Source: Lamellibrachia columna (taxonomy: Eukaryota; Annelida; Polychaeta; Sabellida; Siboglinidae). From it: 64,000 bases of DNA. Under the pieces are notes generated by a model. It saw only the letters and a program-made list of their open reading frames with translations. It had not been told where the DNA came from and ran no database searches. Location: contig OY759266.1 of assembly GCA_963662155.1 (NCBI GenBank), forward strand, positions 6,888,526 through 6,952,525, in the 5' to 3' direction. Positions 17,408 through 27,099 of this stretch are shown here, in pieces. Position 1 is the stretch's first letter. Each line of letters opens with the position of its first letter. Position numbers and translations under genes: made by a program.

Positions 17408-17779
17408 CCTGATTACTAGTGGCTGTAAATAAACAATAAGTAGAGTAAAAAAACTGCTACAATGCTTTCAATGTAATGTTACCAGAGTGGGCAGCTTTTT
17501 GTGTGATTGACTGCTGGTGGCAACACTGGTCAATCACTGCACTGATCGAATATGCAAAACAACTCTCCAGACCACTCTCTATAATGTTCTTCATTATCTG
17601 TTTCTTATTCGGCAAACCCTGCCAGTGGTTGGTTAACTATTAGACTATTAGCATGACAAGTATCGCTTTTGTCAAGCACGACCCAGCATTTCCTTGAATT
17701 TGACGTCCTTACATTAGATTAGCCTTAGACTTAGCCTCAACCAATTGTACCTCAGATTTTCTTTACCAGTAAACTTAAC

Positions 17780-18690
17780 ATCACAGATATAAAAAATGAT
17801 GAAACTAATCATCAGAGATGTGGTTGTAGAACATCTAAAGATACATAACCTAATTAAAACATTGCAACATGGCTTTATGAAGGGATGATCATGTCTAACA
17901 AACCTTTCAGTGTATATCTAGAGATAAGATTACTACTTATATTGATGAAGGGCTACCAGTCGATGCTATTTATTTAGATTTTAGCAAAGCCTTTGACTGG
18001 AACCCACACTGCCGACTAGCAATGAAGTTAAATGCAAATGGAATTGGAGGAGACGTAAATAGATGGATAATGATAATGGGCCCCATTCAAACATCACATG
18101 AAGAAAAAGACCTAGGTGTGATTATAACAGACAAACTTGAAGTAACCAAGCAGTAAAGCATCCAAGAAGGCAAATGCTATGCATTATCAACAGATCCGTG
18201 AAATACAAGATCAAAGAGGTAGTGTTACAGTTACACAAGTCCCTATTTAGACAATATCTGGAATACTGCATTCAGGTATGGCATCCATAAAAAGACATTT
18301 AAACTTATTTGAGAGTATACAATGAAGGGTAACCAGGATGATACCGGACTTGAAGCATATGGACTACCGTAATAGACTGCAAGTTTTAAACATCACTACT
18401 CTTGATACAGGTGACCTACTAGAGGTGTTCAAAATATTCTCAACAGGTTAGAAAATATTCTGCCTGCTGACTTCTTTGACATGGATAAGGCACGTTATGC
18501 AACATGAGGGCATCCATTTAAAATCACTAAAATGCACTCTATACTACTGGTAGATCTAAGGAAGTATTCATTTACTCGAAGAATAGTAAATGACTGGAAC
18601 CAACTTACATAGACAGCGGTTATGTCTAAGGATGTTAACTCATTTAAGAGTAACTTTGACACCGTCTTTGACGTTGTGCAGGTTGAGAAT
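17780..18690 (+). mobile_element. degenerate non-LTR retrotransposon (LINE) fragment
   Basis: Interrupted plus-strand frames give LINE reverse-transcriptase signatures: a region like HNLIKTLQHGFMKG, then IYLDFSKAFD (motif A), then after a deletion EKDLGVIITDKLEV and finally SFTRRIVNDWNQL. Stops, frameshifts and the missing catalytic FADD block show it is dead. Clade (CR1/L2-like) is a guess. Confidence 0.8.
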
Positions 18691-18949
18691 GTTAGATACA
18701 TCACTGTGATACTTCCTTTGAAGCAGTTTATAAACCTCAATCATATGATATATGCCAGTGTGGGAAGTTTCAATATGTCAAGCTTCTCCTGGTAAGGGAT
18801 ATCCTTCATCTCAGGAAGATGCTTTGTTGTACGTCTCTGCCTCTGCACAGAAACACACTGGGACCTGAACACATAACACTTACAAGGTGAAAGATCGGAG
18901 TCACTTTCGATTCATTGCTTCAAAATTGAGGCACATGTCAGAAAAAAAT

Positions 18950-19620
18950 AAATAAAGCCAATTCGCTTATGGGGATAATTCGCCGAACTTTCGATCACAT
19001 GGATGAGCAGTGTTTTTCTACAATTTTTAAGTCTCTTATCCACCCACTTATCGAATATGCTAATCAAATATGGTCTCCACACCTAAAGAAGCATATCACA
19101 TCTCTTGAAAATGTTCAGCGTAGAGCAACCAAATTAATTCCTGGTTTCAAAGACATTGAGTATAAAGAACGTTTACGGAAACTGAAATTACCAACTTTAG
19201 CATAAGGTCACCTCAGAGGAGACATGATTGAACTATATAAAATCCTAACAGAGAAATATGATGCAGCTGTCTCATCCAATTTTGTGACATCGAGGGACAA
19301 TGAATCAGATACGAGAGGGCACCACCTAAAAATATTTAAAGAAAGATGTTGATTAAACATAAAAAACTCATTTATACACCGATGCACATATGTATGGAAC
19401 AGCCTCCCACAGTATGTGGTAGGGGCTCCATCGGTACAATCTTTTGAGAGGAAAATAGACAAGTTGTGGCAAAATCATCCAATCAAACTAGATTACACTG
19501 CCCCACCCCTATCCTGGAAACCGTCAGGCGCATACGTTCAATCTGAACTGACGATAAATGCGAGAGCTGGCATAAGAGGCAGTACAGCCTAATAGCCAGA
19601 AGACCTGTAAGAATTTTCTA
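18950..19620 (+). mobile_element. 3' end of a LINE reverse transcriptase
   Basis: One open stretch (18969-19205) reads IIRRTFDHMD, LIHPLIEYANQIWSP, NVQRRATKLIPGF and YKERLRKLKLPTLA. It is followed after a stop by HLRGDMIELYKIL and YVWNSLPQYVV, the usual C-terminal block of CR1/L2-type LINE ORF2 proteins. The 3' UTR-like tail runs to about 19620. It is 5' truncated and separate from the LINE just upstream. Confidence 0.85.
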
Positions 19621-20340
19621 TGGAATCTTTATAATGTAGGCTTTCGATCTCTATATTTCTGTTTATAAAAAGGGGACCATATAATATACGAAGCCTATAT
19701 ACGTGTTGCATCATCTAAATGTAAAGTTTTATATAATGGTTTAGATGTTTAGGTATATACGCCGATATACCTGGCCTTAGCCACTGCGTAAATTGTAACT
19801 TTAAGTTAAATGATAGTTTTGAATCCCGTTACGACCGACAAGTGAACTCGTGACGACGCGAGCGTTCACATCATTATGATTAGATTTTCAACAAATGTGT
19901 TGTTTGTTTTGTCCATACGAATACGGTTTGGGTGAACTTCCTTTGGTCCGTGTGATAAAATTACTGTAGCTCTAAACGTACTAACTGTATAAATAACGAG
20001 TTCATGTAACTGGAAAACACCTAGTTTCATAACAAATTTACTTACCAAATGATATCGTGAAATTAAACAACTCGAACTCGCTTGGCTTCTTGTTGCTAGG
20101 TTTAAACCGATACAGTACGTTTATGCTGTATATTTGATTCAATCTTGCAAGTGCCGTTATTGACGAATTGTTTTGTCGATTTTAATTGCGGGTAAAGTAT
20201 GCAAACGTCATATTATTACAAACAGATTAAACACAATAACAATTCCAGAAACCAGACAAAATACTAATAATAATAATATTTAAAATAAGCTATATAATAT
20301 TATATTTCGAAATAACTACCCAGCCGGGAATAGATCAGAA
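19621..20340. other. intergenic, nothing recognised
   Basis: AT-rich sequence between the LINE tail and the CRE-like cluster upstream of the next gene. Confidence 0.4.
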
Positions 20341-20361
20341 TTATCCCATGAACACCTACGA

Positions 20362-20413
20362 GTCAATGACGTACGTCATCTGCGTCATTGACGTATGTAC
20401 GTAAAGCTGACGT
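20362..20413 (+). promoter_or_regulatory. CRE/ATF-like cluster (five TGACG half-sites)
   Basis: Within 52 bp there is a palindrome TGACGTACGTCA (20367-20378), then CGTCA (20383-20387), TGACGT (20389-20394) and TGACGT (20408-20413). The outer bases form a perfect 10-bp inverted repeat (gtcaatgacg / cgtcattgac). It lies 46-97 bp before the ATG at 20459, where a proximal promoter would be expected. TGACGT is the core bound by CREB/ATF bZIP factors; binding here is inferred. Confidence 0.5.
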
Positions 20414-20458
20414 AGGCGACAGTCCTGATTTTGGGGGCCAAAAGCGGAAAGCAGAAAA

Positions 20459-22410
20459 ATGCGTCGGTGGGCACAAAATAAACTGTGGCCTCCGCTTGCA
20501 TTCACAGGTTTGTGTGTGATACTCTATGAAACAACTATCGCCGTGAGTGTAGAAGTCTAACTGAAACCTGCTTTGTTTGACAAATAATGCACTTGATCGA
20601 GTCTATTTTCATAAGAGTAATAAGAATAAGAGACTGCTTCCTTTTATATAAATATACTGGTGTAGTATATATAACTATTTATATAAATATGCTGGTGTAG
20701 TATATATAACTATTTCTGGTATTTATGTATTTTAATTGCGGACCCAAGGAGCTAAATGTAAACTAATAGTAAATAAATTATTTTTACTTCAGGTTATGCG
20801 TGATCACCTCTTTTTGTAATATGTTCGTTTTTTTCTACGTGGATTGGCTTGCAGGTCCCGATGAATTGTGGGATCATCAGGTTTTGGTGAACCCGGATCC
20901 AACGTACGTGGGATACAAACAAAACTCCCCCGAACTGACGACAAATGTGGACTACTTGTGGCGGATGCCGAAAGGCTTTCCTCATCCTTTGCCAACGAGT
21001 TACTACGCGGGCCAGATAAACTGGGGCATACCGCAGTTACTGCAAGAGGCGACGAATAACAAAAGACGAGGAGACAAAAGAATCAAGGTCGGTAGGCCCC
21101 TGTGTGCGTGGATCCACACAGGTGGGGTAGGGTCGGTAGGGTAGGGTCGGTGGGGTAGACATTTCCACACTGTTTGTGTAGCTGTATTTAGTATTTGGGT
21201 GTTTGGAAATATTTCTAGTAGAGAGTATTGAACTAGTGTCCCAATCCAGGTGCACATTTATAGTTGTAGATTTAAGATTTAACAAGACAGCCATCCAAAA
21301 TAACAATTGCTTATTAAAATTAAGTCCAACCATTTTCCTACATGTATAACCCGCCCTTTCATATACCTTTCAATACTTATTTTGTCTTTATATATATTCA
21401 TGCAGGCAGCATTTACTAAACTTAGTAGATCAGTCATTTAATTAAATTATCATTATTGCTATGTACTACTAGATTCAAGACAGATATTTTGTGACTTCTT
21501 TTGTTTGTATGTGGGTGAATGTTTGTACGTGGGTGTACATTTGTACGTAGGTGTATGTTAGTACGTGGGTGTATGTTTGTATGTGGGTGTATGTTTGTAC
21601 GTGGGTGTATGTTTGTACGTGGGTGAATGTTTGTACGTGGGTGTATGTTTGTACGTGGGTGTATGTTTGTACGTGGGTGAATGTTTGTATGTGGGTGAAT
21701 GTTTGTACGTGGGTGTATGTTTGTATGTGGGTGAATGTTTGTACGTGGGTGTATGTTTGTACGTGGGTGTATGTTTGTATGTGGGTGAATGTTTGTACGT
21801 GGGTGTAAGTTTGTACGTGGGTGTATGTTTGTATGTGGGTGTATGTTTGCGTACATTGGCAGGAAGATACACGTGTGAAGGTGTTTTAATAGGCATTTGC
21901 TCGCGTCACTATTTAATTACTGTAACTAACATCAATGTATGATCATGGACTGCGTTGGCTCTGGGATTATTGGAGATCACTATGGAAAATTAGAATGTTT
22001 TGTTGCAGCTTGGTTTGATTAGACAGCGCATGGAGGACTTCATTCCGACGCAGTTCCACCAAGAAGCATGGTGAGTTGATTTTATAGAAAACATTTCGAT
22101 TTCCAGGAGCGTTGCAACAGGTCATTGTCAATACCTTACAGCAAACTGACGTTACAAACGATGCTATAAAAGTAATTTTAAATTTATTGCCACTGTAGTG
22201 AGAATTTAGTTTTGGCGATCTATCAACAGGTATGCTGGGCCCAACGAGCCGCTAGTCAACGACTCGAACACGGCACTCTACGTGAACAACTACAAGCACG
22301 TGACGAACGTGTCGGGCCGCCATTGGCCGTACCCTCCCCCGCCACAGCCGTGTCCGATCGAGACTCGGCGACAGGAGAAGGCGGACGCTTACAACAACCG
22401 TATGTCGTAA
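20459..22410 (+). CDS. unrecognised 174-residue Trp/Pro/Tyr-rich protein
   Basis: Four exons join with matching phases: 20459-20507 (ATG), 20855-21087, 22009-22070 and 22230-22410 (TAA). All introns are GT-AG; the donors at 20508 (gtttgt) and 21088 (gtcggt) are unusual and the donor at 22071 (gtgagt) is strong. The product starts MRRWAQNKLWPPLAFTG. It contains NPDPTYVGYKQNSPEL, PTSYYAGQINWGIPQ, a basic stretch KRRGDKRIK, and near the end GRHWPYPPPPQPCP and EKADAYNN. There is no signal peptide, membrane segment or catalytic motif. Many scattered W, Y, P and N residues recall small axonemal microtubule-associated proteins, but I cannot name a family. A donor-like GTATGT sits at 22400, ten bases before the stop, so an alternative last exon (perhaps the open block at 23384) is conceivable. 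Confidence 0.7.
20634..20716. repeat. 42-bp direct duplication, AT-rich
   Basis: Two adjacent copies of a tatataaatatNctggtgtag unit within intron 1 of the unrecognised gene. Confidence 0.8.
21508..21850. repeat. 18-bp minisatellite, about 19 copies
   Basis: The unit is gtgggtgtatgtttgtac with variants gaatgt and tatgtg. It lies in intron 2 of the unrecognised gene. The period is divisible by three, so six-residue repeats (VGVCLY, VYVCTW) appear in open frames that I do not take as genes. Confidence 0.95.
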
Positions 22411-22426
22411 CGAGGGAGGGCGGCAC

Positions 22427-22429
22427 ACA

Positions 22430-22469
<40 letters not shown>

Positions 22470-22485
22470 CTCACGCACACACTCA

Positions 22486-22556
<71 letters not shown>

Positions 22557-22563
22557 TCACTCA

Positions 22564-22638
<75 letters not shown>
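22427..22638. repeat. (GCAC)n/(AC)n microsatellite
   Basis: A GCAC tract is followed by two long AC runs separated by tcactcac. It starts 17 bp after the TAA of the unrecognised gene and would fall in its 3' UTR. Confidence 0.95.
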
Positions 22639-22641
<3 letters not shown>

Positions 22642-23144
22642 CGCTTAGCTGCCTCGGTTTCTGTTAAAATAGTAGCTTAAGAAAATATTATCCAACGAGA
22701 AAATGTGTTATACTGCCTAGCATTTCTTTGTGTCTAAAAGGGGAAGTGAGCTTAATGGCCATCAGTGTCAATTATCTGAGAGAATACATATCCTTGCACG
22801 ACACTCTCGGATTATGCATACCAGGCCTTCACACTGCGTAGTTCGAAATCTATTAGTAATCGATATGGAATAACCCGTGGGATATAAACAATCCAAAGTT
22901 AAACAGTTGAGCTCAAGCTTGAGGTCGGCAGGAAAAGCAAGGATTGTCGATAGCGCGGTGGCCAAAGATGAAATATCTTATTGATAAATTTACACCAATT
23001 ATCTTGGCAGCCAAACTTTGTAGAACAGCAAAGAGTCTATCGCAGGCCTATACAACTCTTCCGCGGAAAGAGCGTGGTAATACGGATACAAAGCAGATAA
23101 CATTTATTCGCATTTTCACGTATTATATATCATACTATTTAAGG

Positions 23145-23146
<2 letters not shown>

Positions 23147-23233
<87 letters not shown>
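23147..23233. repeat. compound (TC)n(TA)n(TG)n microsatellite
   Basis: Three adjacent dinucleotide blocks. An AATAAA (23306-23311) downstream could serve the preceding plus-strand gene. Confidence 0.95.
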
Positions 23234-23383
23234 ATTTTGTGTCTGCAAAAAGGGACTTCGTCAGTTTTAGAAGTTTCTCTTGTGGCCACAGCAAATTTGC
23301 GTTCTAATAAACTAAAACACTTCAAAGAAGAGCATGTTTGAGTCTGACGTTATTTTGGACAGCTGACCGAGGAAAAGTAGTAG

Positions 23384-23539
23384 GCCGAGGGCGATATCGG
23401 TAACACCAGCGGGCAGCCGGAGACGATGCGTCGAACGCCCAAACTCGAATACGACCAGGCGCTTGGCCGAGACACGCCGTCAATCCCTCTACCGCAGCCG
23501 TCAAAGTTCAACACTGGCGTTTTAACTGGTGAACAATAA
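23384..23539 (+). other. possible orphan terminal exon
   Basis: After an AGTAG acceptor-like site, 51 GC-rich codons read AEGDIGNTSGQPETMRR, then TPKLEYDQALGRD and SKFNTGVLTGEQ before TAA. Composition is unlike the AT-rich surroundings and the reading is hydrophilic and protein-like. It could be an alternative last exon of the gene ending at 22410, but the splice phases I tried do not join cleanly, so ownership is unknown. Confidence 0.3.
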
Positions 23540-24101
23540 TTATATGATATAGTCTTTGACCACTGAATGTCCAATCCAGTGTTTAATATATCCGGTTTGT
23601 TCGCCTGTTTGTTGAAGAATTCCACAATTCTTCGCTGTAAAACCGAGAGACATCCTGCAGAACAATGGGTGGTTCTGCCGCAAATGTCTCCATGAAAATA
23701 GTCACGTTGTTTTGACAGCATCAGTCGTAAATCTTAACACGCCTAATGCACAAAGCAAACATAAATTAGAATACCATATGTCTATCATATCTCAATTCAA
23801 TATCATCCATTGTTTATGTAGCCCCCATACACGTAGATTCGTCGGCAGTGGGAGTTACTATCATGTCCTTCTCGAAGTCATTCGGTCTTTGGCTGCCATG
23901 TGAAGTCGTCACTCCCTAGTGGCCAGTTTGCTTAATTACATTCTTGAAATCGAAGCATTATCGTTCAGCCCTAATGGTAATATGTGATAGTTAAACTGGG
24001 CAATTTGGATTATAATTCTGGTTAATCAAATTTCACAAATGCCACTACACGTGGTTTTGTCATTTCGTCGGAGATTGTTATGCTGTTCAGTGGCTAAGGG
24101 C

Positions 24102-24244
24102 GTTTACGCGACCACTCAAAGCGACAGTGATTCACGTTTACGCGACCACGCAAAGCGACAGTGATTCACGTTTACGCGACCACGCAAAGCGACAGTGATT
24201 CACGTTTACGCGACCACACAAAGCGACAGTGATTCACGTTTACG
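24102..24244. repeat. 34-bp tandem repeat, 4 copies
   Basis: Units begin gtttacgcgaccac and end cgacagtgattcac. They differ at one base (ctc/cgc/cac) and end in a partial fifth copy. Confidence 0.95.
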
Positions 24245-25040
24245 AATAAGTGTAACCTGCGTGTGGCAATTAAATTTCACTAACACTTGGTTTGAAATGA
24301 CTACCTATTACATTGTACACGACAAATTAATATCCGCACTGTCATGCTTTGGGTAGTTCGTTTCAAAACCGGTTTATACATGGGTATACTATATAGTTAT
24401 AAGGACCCTTGAGGTATCACAAAAGGAAGACATTGAGCCGATACACATTCGTGAAACCAGGATTTATCTGGTTTTGATAATCTAGAATTGGGTACAAGAT
24501 TAGCGCAGTTAACAACATTGGTGTATTAGAGACGCTAGCTAGGTCGGGGTGACGTCAGTGCGTAGATAATGGGAACAAGACGTTAGACAGACATATTGGG
24601 GTGTTGAATAAAATGTCGAATATGAAGAATATTGCAACTGTTGCAAATAACGGATGGTTGTGTATTGTGCATGTTAATTTACAATCCTCTAAAGTAAAAT
24701 CGTTGACTGGAAAAAGAAACTGCAGGAGACCACAATAACAAGCAAGAGGAGTGACATAATGACAGGTTGACCTGTGCGGATTTAGGCCTACAAGGCAGCG
24801 GATAATGTTCAAGCCGTAGGGTCTATGGAATTACGAACAATAAATCAGCAATTATTTTTCATAAATTTATACAAAATAATAAACATGCAAAATATGTGCA
24901 TTTTATAAACGTGAGCAAGCATATTCATATTATCAGGAAAATATTGCCTTCCAAAGTACTGAAGTCATACATGATAACAATGCGATTTGCAACGTGAAGA
25001 TTACATACATTAGATCGGAATTATCCCCAAAGTGCAGTCC

Positions 25041-26039
25041 TCACCTGGGACAGAAGTTAACGTGTTTGGTTGTTGGTGGCAACACTGCGTAATTCGTACC
25101 CGACCCTGGACGGTAGTTATCATCGGAAGTTTGTGGATTCTGGTGGTTAGTACGTGATCCAGACATGTGGCTATTGTTAGTTGTTGGTGAACCTGTGTCG
25201 CAACTAGCAGGAAACACAGAGTAATTAACTCCAGATCCAGGACGGTAGCTACCTCCCGGTACATCGACATTACTCGTGACAGGCCGCTGGTCATTCTGCC
25301 GAGGTACTGGTGTTGTAGAGCAGTTGACTTCGTGCATCACGGGGTAACTCGCCGCCTCCACAGGGTACCCAGGATCATCCATTGGGGTGTTGCTGGAGCT
25401 CCTCTCTTCAAATCCGCCATCGGTGACATCACAGCTCGTCTCTCTAGATAGTTCTTCCTTCTGCAGTTCGCTGTTGGCACGTTTAAGGAATAATCGTAAG
25501 CACAGTTGATTTGTTATTGTGAAACGTTCAGTGTGTACTACAGTGCTTACCTGAATGTTAACCTAACATGTCATGTTAATGTTATGCAAAACGAAAATGT
25601 TTTTTGGCCAAGGTAATTCTGTTAAGTCTGATAACTTACTGTCTGCATAACCATAACCTAACACGAAAACAACCGTTTGTAGACAAGGCTTATCGGAACA
25701 ACATGCGTTTTACAAACCTTTCAAGTGACCACTCATTGAGATTAACATCTCTAAAAAAGGATACTCTTCATAATCTCTGAGTTTGTCAGCCAAGTATTTG
25801 AACTGTTCATGGTCCAGTGCCTCGAGAAAGACCATGTAGCCCCGGTGCCCACGCCGGGGCAACATGTCAAGAAACTCCTGGCAACATTCCCTTCGAGTTC
25901 TACCTTCCTTCACGTGGTCACAGTCGTCCTCGTTAAATATGCGATGTTGAAGCATATGATCGAGAATCCTCTTCGTTTCCAAATTATCCAATATGATAAT
26001 ACGCTTTTCACGTAGTACTCGGCGATATAGATCTTCCAT
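25041..26039 (-). CDS. CARD-domain protein, copy 1
   Basis: Exon 26039-25718 starts MEDLYRRVLREKRIIILDNL. It continues ILDHMLQHRIFNEDD, TRRECCQEFLDMLPRRG, YMVFLEALDHEQFKYLADKL, which is the length and hydrophobic pattern of a caspase-recruitment domain of the CRADD/caspase-2 style. CARDs are six-helix death-fold modules that recruit caspases or other adaptors in the cytosol. A donor GTTTGT follows at 25717. The likely second exon, 25470-25041, encodes a hydrophilic, Pro/Ser/Asn-rich tail of about 143 codons. It contains MDDPGYPVE and two related motifs, SYRPGSGVNYSVFP and NYRPGSGTNYAVLP, and ends NFCPR. With these exact junctions the phases do not match (one base off), so a junction or an extra exon is unresolved. 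Bases before the ATG (a tttag acceptor near 26048) suggest upstream exons. No enzymatic domain is visible. Confidence 0.72.
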
Positions 26040-26119
26040 GGATGTTCCTAAAATTGTGAAAGCATAGTAATGTCATAAGATAATAAAAACTAAACACATG
26101 CCAATATATCCATACATAT

Positions 26120-26720
26120 ATATCAGACATCCACCAACAGCACTGTATGGAGTGAAATAACAGTTGACCAAACAATGCGCAATTAGTTCCTCACAAATAA
26201 AAACGTGAATGTGACTAATACTTTGTGGAATGCGTCGCATAATCCCCTTATTTTTGCGAATTTGGTGAACGACCACATATCGTCATCCAGAAGAACAAAT
26301 AACTCCTCTACGTTATTACCCCTCAATTTATGTCCCTCGTAGAAGACGTGGTTACAACAGTGGCTCCACACGGCGGTGCTGAAAACAGTCCAAGGTTGCT
26401 GACATCATTGCTGACGTTCACACTCATTTATCTCGGTGGCAATACTTGACAATCAATATATTCGAAATAGAAATAAAGAAATAAAATATAAACCATGCAA
26501 CGTCTAAAGGGAGTTATAAAGTAATGCACATTATTAATTGTATAAACTTCTACAATATCATAATTATATTATCGGAGTCCATAGCTACAAACCAATATAT
26601 ATTTATTTCGACCAGAAATGACATACATGTAAGTGTTTGATATGGCGTGCCTACAGTTGGCCCTTATGTGTCCTGGTCGACGACGTACGGAAGAATTAAT
26701 TACTTCCACTTGCAGAACCC
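26120..26720. repeat. internal repeat R, copy 1a
   Basis: The block around gcgtcgcataatccccttat, then caacagtggctccacacggc, then accatgcaacgtctaaaggg, recurs at about 30390-30890 inside the same duplicon. It recurs more weakly at 29400-29960, and again in the second duplicon. On the minus strand it has a readable frame (HCCNHVFYEGHKLRGNN, then ELFVLLDDDM), broken in the other copies. It is a repeat of unknown class or a decayed exon. Confidence 0.55.
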
Positions 26721-27099
26721 TGTGAAATGTGTGTGCGTGTGTTGCTTATGGTTATCCGCACAACGAATACACATTTGAACAACGTGGATATGTTTTTGCA
26801 TCGTTGTCTTGCTGGGTAAGTAAGCACATGACTGTGGTTATGTGAGTCATGCTTTTCACGTGGTTTCTTCAACTAATTAATACAAGTCGGTGTTGTTCAA
26901 TGAGCTGTGACGGTCGTCATGGTAATCATGTACACAAGCCACCAGCTGAATCAAATGTGCCAACAGACTGCTAAATCCTTGATGCGTGTCTCCAAGTGAA
27001 TGTACTGTGACCTGAAGCAACCTGGTATTTGTCACGCTACGCCGACCCACAAAGCGACCACTGGCAGCCAAAGACAATGCCAGTGGTGTAAAAAAATTG

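Noticed and set aside
21434..21942. Gene of 110-140 codons on either strand
   Set aside because: 18-bp minisatellite inside intron 2 of the plus-strand gene.
25041..25470. RHIM-type amyloid motif in the CARD tail
   Set aside because: GSGVNYSV and GSGTNYAV lack the Ile/Val-Gln-x-Gly core expected of a RHIM.
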